Below, piece by piece: positions 24,201 to 35,325 of a stretch of DNA of 64,000 nt. Origin of the DNA: Tilletiaria anomala UBC 951 (taxonomy: Eukaryota; Basidiomycota; Exobasidiomycetes; Georgefischeriales; Tilletiariaceae). Position numbers and translations under genes: made by a program. The stretch is taken from the NCBI RefSeq assembly GCF_000711695.1, contig NW_013546995.1:106275-170274 (forward strand). The letters are read 5' to 3'. The stretch's first letter is position 1; every line of letters begins with the position of its first letter. Under the pieces are notes generated by a model, which had not been told where the DNA came from, searched no databases, and saw nothing but the letters and a program-made list of their open reading frames with translations.

Positions 24201-27200
24201 GAGCGTCTCAGCGGGTCTGCCACTCGAAAGCCGCCAGAGGGAGAAGAAGAAGCGGTTGATATTGCTGCAGCAGTGTAGGAAATGGGGGTAGTGGTGCCTG
24301 CTTTCGTCGAGCTTGCACCATAGTAATCGGAAATGTTGCGCGTGTCTAGGATCAAGAGCGGTGCGCGAGAGGTGACATCGAAGGAGGTAACGAGTGTGGT
24401 ATGTGCTGTTGCTTGAGGTGATGGTGCGGACGATAAGTTAGTGGTACTGCTTGCTTCCAAATGTGACACTCCAAGTTGCTGCCGGTCGGGATGTCCGTTG
24501 TTGTTTTTGCTGGGGTGGTTAGCTGGTGTTGAGGATGGAGACAATGCCAGGGAGTCTACGACTGTTTGTGTCTCTGGCTTTGCTAGTGCTGCCTGTGCAC
24601 GGGTCGGGTCCTGCAACAGACGGCGGCGAAAGTGAGAGATAAGCGTAAGGGCCACCCACCCAGCAGGCGACGGCCAGAGTCAGCCGGCAACAAGCAGATG
24701 TGGAGGGCGCGGGGTACCGAGCCAAGGTAAGAAGCAACATGAGACGTCAATCGCAACAATGGTCAGCACACGATCATCAAACGAGGCCGGACCATACCAC
24801 ACCTCTCCGCCACGCAACCATTTCATTCTTTCCATTCTGCCTGAGAGGGGAAGAGTGGGTGGCCGGGGCGCGCTCAGGCAACAACAGCGTCTACCCCATT
24901 CCCCGGCTGGGTCTGCCGCCCGCACCTTTGTCTGTCTGTCTGTCTGTATAACCATGGCGGCTGTCCAGCAGAACATCTCTCTCAGTCTTCTCTCATTTTC
25001 TGGGGCGTTAGCTCTGCCCGCCCACACATATCGAGAGCGCAGCAATGCCGAGAGGACACGCAGGGCGGAACCGCGGAATGGGGGGGGAGTGGAGCGAACA
25101 GCCATGCGAGCCAAGCCGCGAAGCTCCAAAAAGAAAGAAAGAGATGCACACTGCTCTCATGCTGCATGGGAGCACGCAACGGGTTGCAAAAATAAAGAAT
25201 GGTCCACTCACATCGAGATGGCGGCTGCCGCTGGAGATCCGACGCTCTTGGCCGACGGTCGGAGGTGGCGTCGGCTGATGAGCATGATGATGATGATGGG
25301 GCGGTTGAGGAGCTCTATCATCACGAATTTCGGGCAGGGATGACGTAGCAGCAGGCGGCCCAGAATCATCATCATTTGCTGCTGCTGCTGGCCGCCTAGA
25401 ATCTACTGCTGTGCGGCTCGTCTCGTTTGTCACAGTCGTTGTTGTTTTATGTAGAGTGTTGAGGCTGAAAAGGGTCGTAAGCGCCGGGGATATCGTAGGA
25501 CCGGGCCATCAGTACAAGCCAACATGGAAAAGTGGAATCCATGTTCACGGAAAGATCGCAAAGAGTGTAATGTGAGAGTCCGCAGTCAGCGACCAAGACC
25601 GCGTAGAACGAGGGCGGGAAATAAAAGAAAGGGCGACGCCAGCATGTGCAGCCATGGTTTGCAGGGTACTCACGAGTTGCCCATCGTAGCAGGGTGCATC
25701 CATGCCTTTCCATGCGCCCCCATTTCCTGGCGCTGCGGCCCGTAGCACCGCTCGAGACGGGCGAAGAGCTGCCACGGCTCGATCGCTTCAGCGCGGCACC
25801 GCATCCCGGGCGGCAGCGGCTGTTGCTGCTGGACAGGTGTCTGTGTCGCAGCGCGCATAGGTGCTGATGCTTCCTGTCCGTGTCCGATGGAGAACCGAGT
25901 AAGGGAGCCCCTGACGCCCTGTACAGGCTGCTTCCGCCATGGAGCAGCCGCCTGCGATCGCGCTCCTCCCGCTTGGTCGCTGTCGTTCAGGTCGTTCGCG
26001 CTCGTTGCGTCCGACATGGGCGAGTCGCTGCTTTCCACTGTCGCGCGTCGGCTGAAAGATGAAGCAAGTAAGCCGCCGCTTCCGCCCGTGCCCGTTGCAA
26101 GCGCTGCGTCCGCCGCGCTTGCATGAATGCTGCTCCTGCTGCCGCCATCACTACCACCGCGACTGCTTTCGTGCCCGTTGCGAGTCATCCTGTTGTGCGC
26201 CGCCGCCCAGGGCGGCAGCGCATGCATGAGCGACAGCTGGCTGATGCCTGTGCTACCTGTGAGCGGTGTCGAGGCCGACAGACCCGTAAGGGGTCCTCCG
26301 TATGGCTCGTGACCGTGGTTGTGATCGTGCTCGTCGTGCAGGCTGTGGTGCCCCAAGAAAAAATGGCTGCTCCTGCTACTGCTACTGCTGCGCACCGGGC
26401 CCGCAGAGGGCCGGACGCTGTTGCTGTCACCAACGGACTCACGCATCGAACCTGACCTTGGATCGTCGTCGCCACGAGCAAAGCCAGCGGCAGCACAAGC
26501 GTTCGCACCTTCACCATCGCCATCGCCGGCTCCCAGGCCGCTCCTCTCTACCTCGGGCAGCGGGCTTCCACCACCGCTGAGGTCGCTGCGCGCGCTGCCG
26601 GTTCCAACACTGCTGATGTCGGCGTCGATGCCACCGAGCGACGATGCAGCGCGCGAGGGCGGCGCGCCGGACACTGCGCTGCTGTGCGAGTAGTCTGTCG
26701 TGTACGAGTCGGCCAATGACGCTTCCTGTGGGCTGGTAAAGGACTGGTGCGCCGATGCTGCTGATACTTCGCCTCCTCCCCTCCCGGCTCCTGCTGCAGG
26801 TGGGCTCCTGAGCCCGTGCGGAAGCTGCAGCAGCAAATGCTGTTGTTGCTGCAGTTGCATGTGCGACGTGTACGCCTGATCGGTGGATGAAGCGGCTGTG
26901 GAGGGCTGTGCGGCGCCATCGTGCCGTTCCAGCGAAGGCGCGTTGCGATGCGAGGGCGCCGAGGACGGCTGCCTGCCTCGCGGCTCGCCGGAGCCGGGTG
27001 AGGAGGTGGGCCACGACGCCGATGCAGGAGGGAGACGCGCCGAGCCGGGGCTGCTGGGCACCGGAGCGGCCATGCTATAGTCTGCGAGCAACGAGATGTG
27101 GGAGGGCGGCCGCTGTATCCGCAGAGGAAAGTGGCGCTCTGCTCTCCCCTTTGGTGATCGTGGTGGTTGATGCTGGTGCGGTAGAGGTGCGGTCCACGGA

Positions 27201-27700
27201 AAGAGGGACGTTGGCGGCACATCTGCTTGTTCTGCGGCATCAAACGTATGTTTTGCCTCGCTGTGGTCACGTTCTGGGGGATGCTGCCGCTGCAACGTCT
27301 CTGAGCTGTTGTTCGACGATGCTGTGCGAGCCTCCAGTCGTGGTGGAAGCATCGTAGAACTGCTCATTGGCAGTGGAGCGGCTGTGGCCTGCAAGCTTTC
27401 TTGTGACATATGGCTCGGTCTCTCCGCGGCGGTCGCTATTGCTGCCATGCCCGCTTTCTCGGGATGTTTTCTATGCACAGAACGCCTCCGGATGTCGGAA
27501 TTAATGGGAGACAGGGCTGACTGCTGCAGCTGGCTGGAACTCGCCTTGCGCGAGTTGCGACCATCGCCTTGGCTGCTGGAGATGCTGCCTACGCTGCTTC
27601 CACTGCAGCTGCTGGCCAGGCTGCCTTGTTGAAGTGGCGATGGCGGCTGCTGCTGCTGCTGCTCGGCCGAGTGGCCAGTTGCACTTGCAATCGAGCTCAT
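21228..27700 (-). CDS. Giant MAP-kinase phosphatase (rhodanese + dual-specificity phosphatase)
   Basis: Predicted to dephosphorylate Tyr and Thr of MAP kinases. Model: 27700-25674, 25394+1 (25395)-25212, 24610-22054 and 21970-21228, 1836 aa; phases agree at every junction. Exon 1 (~675 aa) is low-complexity Ser/Gln/Gly/Ala with poly-Q and His tracts. Exon 2 carries a His run. Exon 3 begins the rhodanese-like CDC25-homology domain (PLLILDTRNISDYYG ... GHIAFSVNVNLPSLVVKRLK ... DVDIVIVYDD), interrupted by Gly/Ser-rich loops. It then reaches the DSP domain (ISCILPNFLYLGPDIQTEAD, IPMRDTVEATG with the general-acid Asp). Exon 4 has the P-loop HCKAGKSRS (near 21925). This order matches basidiomycete MAPK phosphatases such as U. 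maydis Rok1; orthology is inferred, not tested. Introns 1 and 2 (279 and 601 nt) are long for this window, so exon 1 could be a separate gene. The further upstream in-frame start is TTG, so the ATG at 27700 is used. Confidence 0.78.
24931..24948. repeat. TCTG microsatellite
   Basis: Four and a half copies of TCTG, inside the 601-nt intron 2 of the MAPK phosphatase gene. It is a plain simple repeat. Confidence 0.7.
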
Positions 27701-29535
27701 CCTGGCCGTTTGAGCGGGCAAGCGTCTGATCTGTGTGGTGAGGGCGAACTGTTCGCGCTGTCCGCGGAGGACCGCGTCATACGGTCATGATCGCAGCGGC
27801 AGTCATCGCGCAGCTCGTCCCGGGCACCTTTATAGACATGGTTGGCCGTAGTAGAGAATAGCGTAGCTGTATGAGGGATGGACGGCCTCTCTTTTTCGCG
27901 GACTAGGTTTCGGCTGGACTATGGCGAGGGGGAACAGCCAGCCTGGTGACCGGTCATGTCCAGCCCAGAGTCCTGGCAGGATTTCTCACGAAGGATCCTG
28001 GTGTGTGCCATGCATGTTGCAAGCGTGGACAGCCTGCTGTGTCTTGACATGTGGTGCGAGAGCGAGAGGGTGGTGCACAGGTACCATGACTGGCGGGATA
28101 CCATATAAATGGCGTCGCATCGTCGGACATCGGCCGGGGGAGAATGAAGGAGGCAGAGGGGGAGTCCCTTACTCTTTCACTATCTCACTCTCACTATGCA
28201 CGACCCGGTGAGGGGAGATTGTGCTCATGCCTCCAACCCACCGACCGAAACGCTCTCCAGTCTTTAGTTCCTGCATGTTCCCTGCGGATGTGGTGCCCTG
28301 GAGCGTAGCATCTTGTTTCACATCGGAGGCCTTCTGCTTGAACAGAGGAGCTCAATGTGGACGACCACAGAACTATTATTACAGAACCTTGCCAGCGGCC
28401 GCAGCAGGCAGACATGCCATATGTGCAGCATACATCCTGCGGACGCTTGTACGCTGGACCGCGTTCAAAACTTCGAGAGACGACAGGGGACGGCGGATGG
28501 CGGGCACACCTGACGGAGACGTTGTGGGCTGTGGATCTGTGACGCTGATCTACCTGTATGCGCCCCTTCGTCTTTCCTATGTAATGATTTTCAACCTCAT
28601 TGACGGGGATGTGCACTCAGCGGCCTCACAGCAAATCGCTTTAGTACCGAACCGCACTGGATCGATTATAAGATCCTTCACGGGTCCCGCGTCGTATGCA
28701 TAGACGAATCCATCTTTCACCCAACATGAGCGGGCTGTGTCTTTTAAGAATCCAATTTGTTTGCAAGCAGATGGTGGTTGCGTGGGATCCTGCTCATATC
28801 ACCAGATTCCACGGAGGGTACGGGCATGGCCCTGCAAGAGTCTGTGGGCCGTCGATATGTGCCGCTGACAGGCTTGTAGACTGTGGCGATGCCACCAGCC
28901 AAACAGGCTCCTAAGAGAGCAAGTGGATGAGATGGCAGCATGTGCGCAGAGGAAGAGGGTGGTTGCTGAGAGGCTCGTTGAGAGGGGCGATGCGAGGAGA
29001 CTGGATTCAAGTGGCACACGATCTATGCGCTGCGAGTCGTGCGCGGCTGCTGTCCCGCACGAAAAGGCGGCTCACTGTGTCTGTCAGGGTTACTCAGCAG
29101 AGACGGGCGCAGTGCCTGTCTGAGTTGGCGCTCGTCGCAGCCGCCGCAGCGTTCGCTTTCTTCTCCCTTTCCTTCCTACGTGCGTCCATCCAGTCCGCCC
29201 ATACCTCGCGTATCCATTGGTCGATCGCCTGCTCGCTTGCTCGTTCTTTTGCCACACACCCTCAACTGCATTGCAACCAGCCATTTACCAGCGCCATCAT
29301 CATCGCAGCAGTATCCTTATTGCTGCCCATTTCACCGGGGGCCCAAAGGCGGAAAGAAGGGCAAGCACCCGGGCCGTGGTTCATTCACACCCCAATTCAA
29401 GCTTCCTTCCCAGACCAACCTCCAGGCCGCAGAGCGGACGCTTGCTATTGCGTCGCATCCTTCCCTCATTCTCTGCGACTCCATAGCCAAAGAGTCGAAT
29501 AGGACCACACAGCATCAGCAGCCACAGCAGAAGTA
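27701..29535. other. 1.8-kb divergent intergenic region
   Basis: Lies between the MAPK phosphatase (minus) and the DEF1-like gene (plus). Frames up to about 190 codons exist but show no protein character and no splice continuity. The right part (about 29150-29330) is pyrimidine-rich, as in many fungal promoters just before a highly expressed gene. Both promoters and long 5' leaders are the likely content. Confidence 0.45.
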
Positions 29536-32527
29536 ATGTCGAATACAGCAGCAGAGACTGCCACGCCGGCACCTGGTGGCGGGGGTCCCCGCAGGCCGGG
29601 CGGGTATGTCAGAAGAGGCGGCCATAGAGGAACCAGAGGCGGTGGCGCCAAGTCACAGCAAGAGCAGATTCCAGATGATGAGTCGGAGGCGGCGAGGCAG
29701 CTTCGGTCCAAGTACCCACAGCAGCTCAGCCAACTTAAGATGCTCTTCCCTGACTGGACCGATGAGGAGCTCCTGTTTGTGTTGCAAGATGCTGCTGGCG
29801 AAGTCGAGCTTGCGGTTGGACTCATCTCAGAAGGTGCATGATACTCAATACATCCATATTTGACAGCTGCCAAAGACGCTTCTATTGACGCTTCTAACCC
29901 CTTGCACGTTCAGGTCATGCACAGCAGTTCTCCTCGGTAAAGCCAAAGAAGGAGCAAAAGAAAGAAACTTCGAGCACTACCCCAGTTGCAGCGTCAGAGT
30001 CAACAGCCGCCTCCACAGCGCACCCTGCTCGCAGCGGTGGTGGCAGCGGCAGCTTGGGAGGTCGGCCTGTGCGTGGCGCAAGCACCGCCAGCCGAGGTGG
30101 CCGCGGCGCTGGACGCGGTGCTGGTCGAGGAGGTGGTATGGTCGGGGGTCGCGGCGGCGCAGCGGATGCGGCGCAGGTGAATGGCCACCACACAACCGAA
30201 GAGGCCGTCCAGGCGCCCATAGTTCCGACCAGCACAGGCCCCAGCTGGGCCGACAGGCTGAAAAAGGCTGCACCGAAGACAGCAGCGCCCGTCGCCGCGG
30301 CGGCCGCGGCAGTCGCGGAGCCAACCGTCACTGCTGCAGACCAGGAGGCTGCCAACTCATGGAGCGCCCAACCGGCAGCCGCCGCGGCCGCTACAGACTC
30401 TTGGAGTGACGAGCCTTCCCAGTCGACACCCGCTACCACAGTCGCGACGCAGCCAGCGCCCGTCGCGGCGCCCGCGCCCGTGCCTGTACCCGCCTCGTCT
30501 CCTTCCAAGCCTACGCCAGCAGCAGCGGCAAAGGCGAGCAAGGTCGGCATGTCGTGGGCTCAAATCGCTCGGTGAGTGGTGTGGAAGCTGTACCCCCACC
30601 GTGAGTCCTGCTGTCAAGAAGAACTGACAAGTTACCCTATCTGCCGGCATATAGCCCGGCTGAACCACCAAAGCCAGCTCAGCCCGCGCCTGTCGCACCC
30701 GCGCAGGTATCAGCACCGGCCTCCGCCCCAGAGGCAGTCGCTGCCACCGCCACCACTCCCGTCGATGCCGCAGCCCCGGCTCCCGCAGCTCCAGACTCCG
30801 CCACACAGCTGGAGTCTGCGCAAAGCATCCCTGAGGCCTCTGTGGAATTGCCGTCAGTAGCGGCAACAGAAGCTGCTCCTGTTCTGAGCGCCCCGCAAGC
30901 AGAAGTTGCCGCCCCGGCGGTCCCGGTTGAAGCGGGAGCCGCATCAGCCAAGCCTGCACCGGGCAAGGTTGCCTCTGCCACGCGCAATGTCCAGCGTCCC
31001 AAGCAGGACCAGCCAGTCGTTATGCCCTGCGGCGCAGCCGCGCTCGACAACCTGGGCGTCCAGTTCGGCTCGCTCAACATCGACGCGGCCGACGCACCCG
31101 AGACGGCGGAGGCTGCGACAGATGCACCCGTCGTGCAGACCTCGCAGCAGCCGCAACAGCTGGAGGAGACCGTCCCGACCCACCAACCGCAGCAGCAAGA
31201 GCAACAAGAGCAGCATCAACAACAGCAGCAGCCAGGCGCAGGCCTGCACGACCGCTTCCAGCAGAGCGCTGTGGCTGCCCAGACGCAGAGCCTTCAGAAC
31301 CAGGGTCAGCAGACCGACTCATTCGCACAGGCTGCCGCTCAGCCGCAGCCCTCCGCGCTCGCCAGCTTTGGGGATGCGTACAGCTCAGCTCCATACGGCT
31401 TCCCGTCACAAGCTCCCGGACAGGCCCAGCAGGCTGCGCCGTATGCTGCGAGCCTCGGCGCACAAACTACTCCGCAGCAGCAGCAGGCGCCGCAGCAACA
31501 GCAATTGCTGCAGGACTACTCGGCCATGTACGGCGGCCTCGATGCACAGCGACTCGCCAGCTTCTACTCGAGCTACGACCAGAATGCTTCGCTCGGCTTC
31601 AGCAGCGCTCGCACTGATGATGGCAAGGCGCAAGTTGCTCAGCAGGGCCAGCAGCAGGCGACCGGTCAAGGACTCGACCACCAACAGCAGCAACAGCAAC
31701 AGCAGGCGCAGTCTGGCTCTCAGCAGCCGCAGCAACAAGCGGGTATGCAGCACCAAGCTCAGCAGTTCCCTGGTGTGATGCCATATTACTACCCTGGCTA
31801 CTACCTCCCTAACCAGTTCCAACATGCCTACGGCCAACCCGGTTACGGCCAGTACCCGCTGTACAATCAGCACAGCGGCCAGCCACAGCAGCAGTCGCAT
31901 CTCTCCAAGCCGAGCACTCCGGGCACGATGGCTTCGCCGTACAACCAGTCGCAGAGCGATCTCTCTGCTTACAGCAACTACGGCCAGACCGCCAGCAGCA
32001 TCACGAGCGGCTATGACAGCCAGAACGCCTACTCGCGCGGCGCCGGCGCACAGTCCAATGCGTCCACGGACTACTCCAAGTACTATGGCGGCAACAACCA
32101 AGCCGCTGGCGGCTTTGGTTCTTCCTTCGGCAACGTCATGCCTGGCCAGTCTCCTGGGGTCCAGAAGCAGGGAGTCAGCGGGCCAAAGAATGGCGCGGCC
32201 GGCATCAACGGCACAGGTGGCTCACCAGCTAGCATCCACAACTCGCTCGACCCGTACCGCGCGTACGACTCAAGCAAACCCGCGCAGTCCCTCACCTCGC
32301 AGGGCGGTCGCCCTGCTGCTGGCCAGTATGCTCAAGGCAGCACCGCACCGCAACAACAGCAGCAGCCGCAGCAGCAGCAGCAAGGTGGTCCCCAACAGGG
32401 TGTTCAACAGCAGCAGCCACAGCAACAACAGCCTTACTACCAGCAGTACTCTGCCTACGGCCAGAACAGCGGATACGGCAGCTACCCTGCATACAATAAC
32501 TACGCTGGTGGGCGATGGGGTCAGTGA
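29536..32527 (+). CDS. DEF1: Def1-like RNA polymerase II degradation factor (CUE domain, poly-Q)
   Basis: Yeast Def1 uses a CUE domain to recruit the Elongin-Cullin ligase so that stalled RNA polymerase II is ubiquitylated. Model: 29536-29833, 29914-30571 and 30655-32527, 942 aa. Seen: an N-terminal Gly/Arg-rich stretch, a CUE domain at about residues 58-100 (YPQQLSQLKMLFPDWTDEEL ... VLQDAAGEVELAVGLISEG), an Ala/Pro-rich linker with the short motif WADRLKK and later SWAQIAR, and a long Gln-rich C-terminal half with many CAG/CAA runs plus Tyr/Gly/Ser-rich prion-like sequence (YGQYPLYNQ, YSAYGQNSGYGSYPAYNNYA). The layout CUE plus long Q-rich tail is that of Def1. In yeast the tail is clipped off by the proteasome to let the protein enter the nucleus; whether that happens here is unknown. 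Confidence 0.82.
31186..32444 (+). repeat. CAG/CAA-rich polyglutamine tracts
   Basis: Several separate runs of mixed CAG and CAA codons inside the DEF1-like gene, the longest near 31188-31232, 31683-31712 and 32351-32386. CAA interruptions make the runs less prone to slippage than pure CAG. Confidence 0.75.
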
Positions 32528-33601
32528 GCGCTGTTCTCTCTACTTTTCCGCAACATGTGACCAGACCGAGAGCACCCACTCGAGCAGAAGAGCATTGTCA
32601 CGTAACGAAGTAACTGCGTGGGGATCTGCCAGAACGCTGCCCACGTCAGAGAGCGTGAGAGAGAACGGCACACTCATCATAGCGTTGAAAAGAAGGAAAA
32701 AAGACTGTACTACTAGCGCAACGACTTGGCGATTGGTTATTGAACGCTTGGTAGCTTGTTCTCTCTGACATCAATCATAATGTCTCGCCCTTCGCGTAGA
32801 AGCGGCTTGTTCCAACATGAAGTATGGAGCACCACGTACAAGTGGTTTGTAATCTGTTGTTCGGGGCCTTTTAAATGGCGGGACCTTGGTGGCTCGGCCT
32901 ATTTTGACGTCGGTGATCGGTCCGATTTGTTGAGCTCGTCGGGGGCACCGGGCAAGCCTTCGCCGATCTTTGGTCGTTGATGCATTTAATGTTAATTAAT
33001 TGATCCTGGATCGTTTGATCGTTCACCGTTGGCCGCTGTGGGAATAGTGAGACTGCTCAGTGTCAACCGGTAAAGGATCCCGGTATCCGAGCACCGTTCA
33101 GAGCAGAACGGGATAGCTACATGCATACGCATGGACCATTCAGATAATCAGATTGAAGTCGTCGCGTTGCGACAATCCCCGTTCCTCTCGGGGGAGGCTG
33201 ATGCGTCCTCCTGCAGCGTCGGGCGAACGCTGCTGCACGCATCGTGCTTCTGTGCTTATCATTGTGACCAACCGGTTACCACCCTTGTGGTCACTGTTCA
33301 CACATGCAATTTGTGTGTATGTGCCATGTTTGCCGTATGCTGATGGCATATGGTACGCTCCCTATGAACCTGAAACTCCTTGAGCGGCTGGTCGCAGTCC
33401 CAGACAAGGAAATTCTCCGGATATTCCGGGCCACGGTAAGATTCGGTGTAAAAAGGCTCCAAAATCACCAGGAGTTTGGGGTTTCAGGCAGAGGCCTACA
33501 CAGTTTCCGGGCCAAGTACTCGGGAGTACTCATCCTACTGTATGTAAACGAACCTTCATGAGTTCTAGCCCAAACTCTGATGATTCAGTGTGCAAGAAGG
33601 G

Positions 33602-33621
33602 GAGGATTTGCTCAAATCCTC
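33602..33621. repeat. Perfect short hairpin
   Basis: GAGGATTTG and CAAATCCTC form a perfect 9-bp stem with a 2-nt loop. It lies 340 bp left of the LTR and outside any gene. No function is known. Confidence 0.5.
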
Positions 33622-33962
33622 GAGCCTCACAGGCGCCTTGGCGCACTAATGAGGCCTGCGCACTGCACGTCGCTACATCGCTAACCCAGCTGCAGAAGCC
33701 CGATGAGGCCACGAGCACCATGCGTGGGTTAGCCCTGGGCCCATGTACAGGGCACTGCTGGACTTTCGACAGCCTGGGAACAACCTGGAGCCGCCTGGGG
33801 CGGTCCTGAAAGTGTCTTGGCTTCAACGACGCGTTGAGACGTGTTCGCGTTAATCTCACACATCACGGTTCAGGCGTTCAGGCCGCTCAAGCACTCTGCT
33901 CCCAGAACTGAATCCAAAGCAGGCTGTACCAAGAGCTGTTGTGAAGGACGGAGAGGAACAGG

Positions 33963-34138
33963 TGACAATGCATTCAGCCCTACCGCGGTACTGGCCTGCC
34001 ATCGGCGCCACACTTATAACTCAGGGTGGACTATGGTATATGCACGTGTATATTGCTCAGACTTGTATGAATCTAGCCATTGTCATTGCCATCGTAGCGG
34101 GCCTCTCCACCCCTGCCCATTCCTACTGTGAGCGTCGA
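33963..34138 (+). repeat. LTR, copy A (about 176 bp)
   Basis: Begins TGAC(A/G)ATGCATTCA, as does copy B on the minus strand at 61653, and similarity between the copies begins exactly there and ends about 34138. Shared segments include GGTGGACTATGGTATATG and GCCTCTCCACCCCT. TGG at 34139-34141 directly after the LTR could begin a tRNA primer-binding site, which suits a 5' LTR. Copy A lacks about 8-9 bp relative to copy B. Confidence 0.75.
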
Positions 34139-34979
34139 TGGTCGCAACGCAATTCATTGAAGTCCCTCTATTATTTCGTGAACCGTCAACAACCGAAAAT
34201 TTCGTCAAGATGCAGCTGAAGGGCCGACCCCACTCCGCGACCAACCCTCCGCAGGGCGATCGCAGCACTGGCACCGGCGACGAGCGGTCCGAAATCCGAG
34301 GGGGAGACCACACACCCTAACAACAACGTTCGTCTGAACAGGGGCTTCATGGCTGTAGCGGAAAAGATCCGGGAGGACGACGATGATTCCCTTTACCTGC
34401 CCAAGTGGCCCAAGGAGGTAGCCATCGCCTGTGGGCCATCACCCCGGTCTACAATCACTTTCTGTTCAATGTCTTCGGTCCGAAGCCGAGAGGGTCGAAG
34501 GGTCTGGAAGTCTTCGGCTCCTCTATCTCAGTTAACCAACTCCTCACCCGACTCGAGGCAGGCGTCGATCATACCAGCGCGGTCGCCCGCCTCCGCCGTG
34601 AAGTGGTGAGCGGGAACCGGTATACCGCTACCGCTGCTGGCGACATCCCTGACGTACTAGTCCGAGATGGTTGCTTACTTGTCAGACGTCGACAAGTTCG
34701 CCTTCGCTGTTCGCTGTTCGCTGCGCGCTTCCCGCGACCCAAGCCACACTGCTCCTGGCCACTCTCACCACGGCCGACGACTTAGCCTCGACATTTTGAA
34801 CACCCCTCCTGAACGGCTGTTCGCACTCGCTCTATGATAGATGGGCCGACTGCCTTGCAAGTGCAGCAGCTCTGACGCTAGCCACGAGCAGCAAGGCCAA
34901 TAACAAGAGGAAGCGCTAAGCCAACCGGCAGAGGGGTGCGATACGTTCCCAGCGGGCCTTGTCCACTTCGCCGCCGCGC

Positions 34980-35325
34980 TCACACATCTTCGCCTTTCGA
35001 CCGTCGCCATTCACAGCCGTTGCCCTCCTCCCCTGCCTGATCCAGGGTCGCCCGGTCATAGTTATTGTCGACTCCGGCTCCGCAGATGCGCTTTTTCGCA
35101 CTACCTCTGTACTACACTCGGCATGGAAATGCATGCTGATGCGACCGGGTCTGTCATGGTTTCGACTCCAGTCCGGTCAGATGGCGTAAGCGACGGCGAC
35201 CGTGGCGGCCAGCGACCTCACGTCGTCCGGGACAGAAACGTGAGGCGGGCCGACTGGTTCGACGTTGTCCTCGGCTGGCCGTTGCTGCGAGCGCACGGCA
35301 CCAATCTCCATGGGCCAACAAGAGC
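34980..35325 (+). pseudogene. Retropepsin (aspartic protease) relic of a Ty3/gypsy element
   Basis: One frame reads IQGRPVIVIVDSGSAD, containing the D-S-G active-site triad typical of retroelement aspartic proteases. After a frame change near 35120 a second frame gives WFDVVLGWPLLRAHG, matching the family's conserved DVILG block. The break between the two frames shows it is dead. Confidence 0.72.

Noticed and set aside
28927-29536. Plus-strand frames of up to 191 codons before the DEF1-like gene
   Set aside because: No protein similarity, several overlapping frames and pyrimidine-rich composition; more likely promoter and leader.
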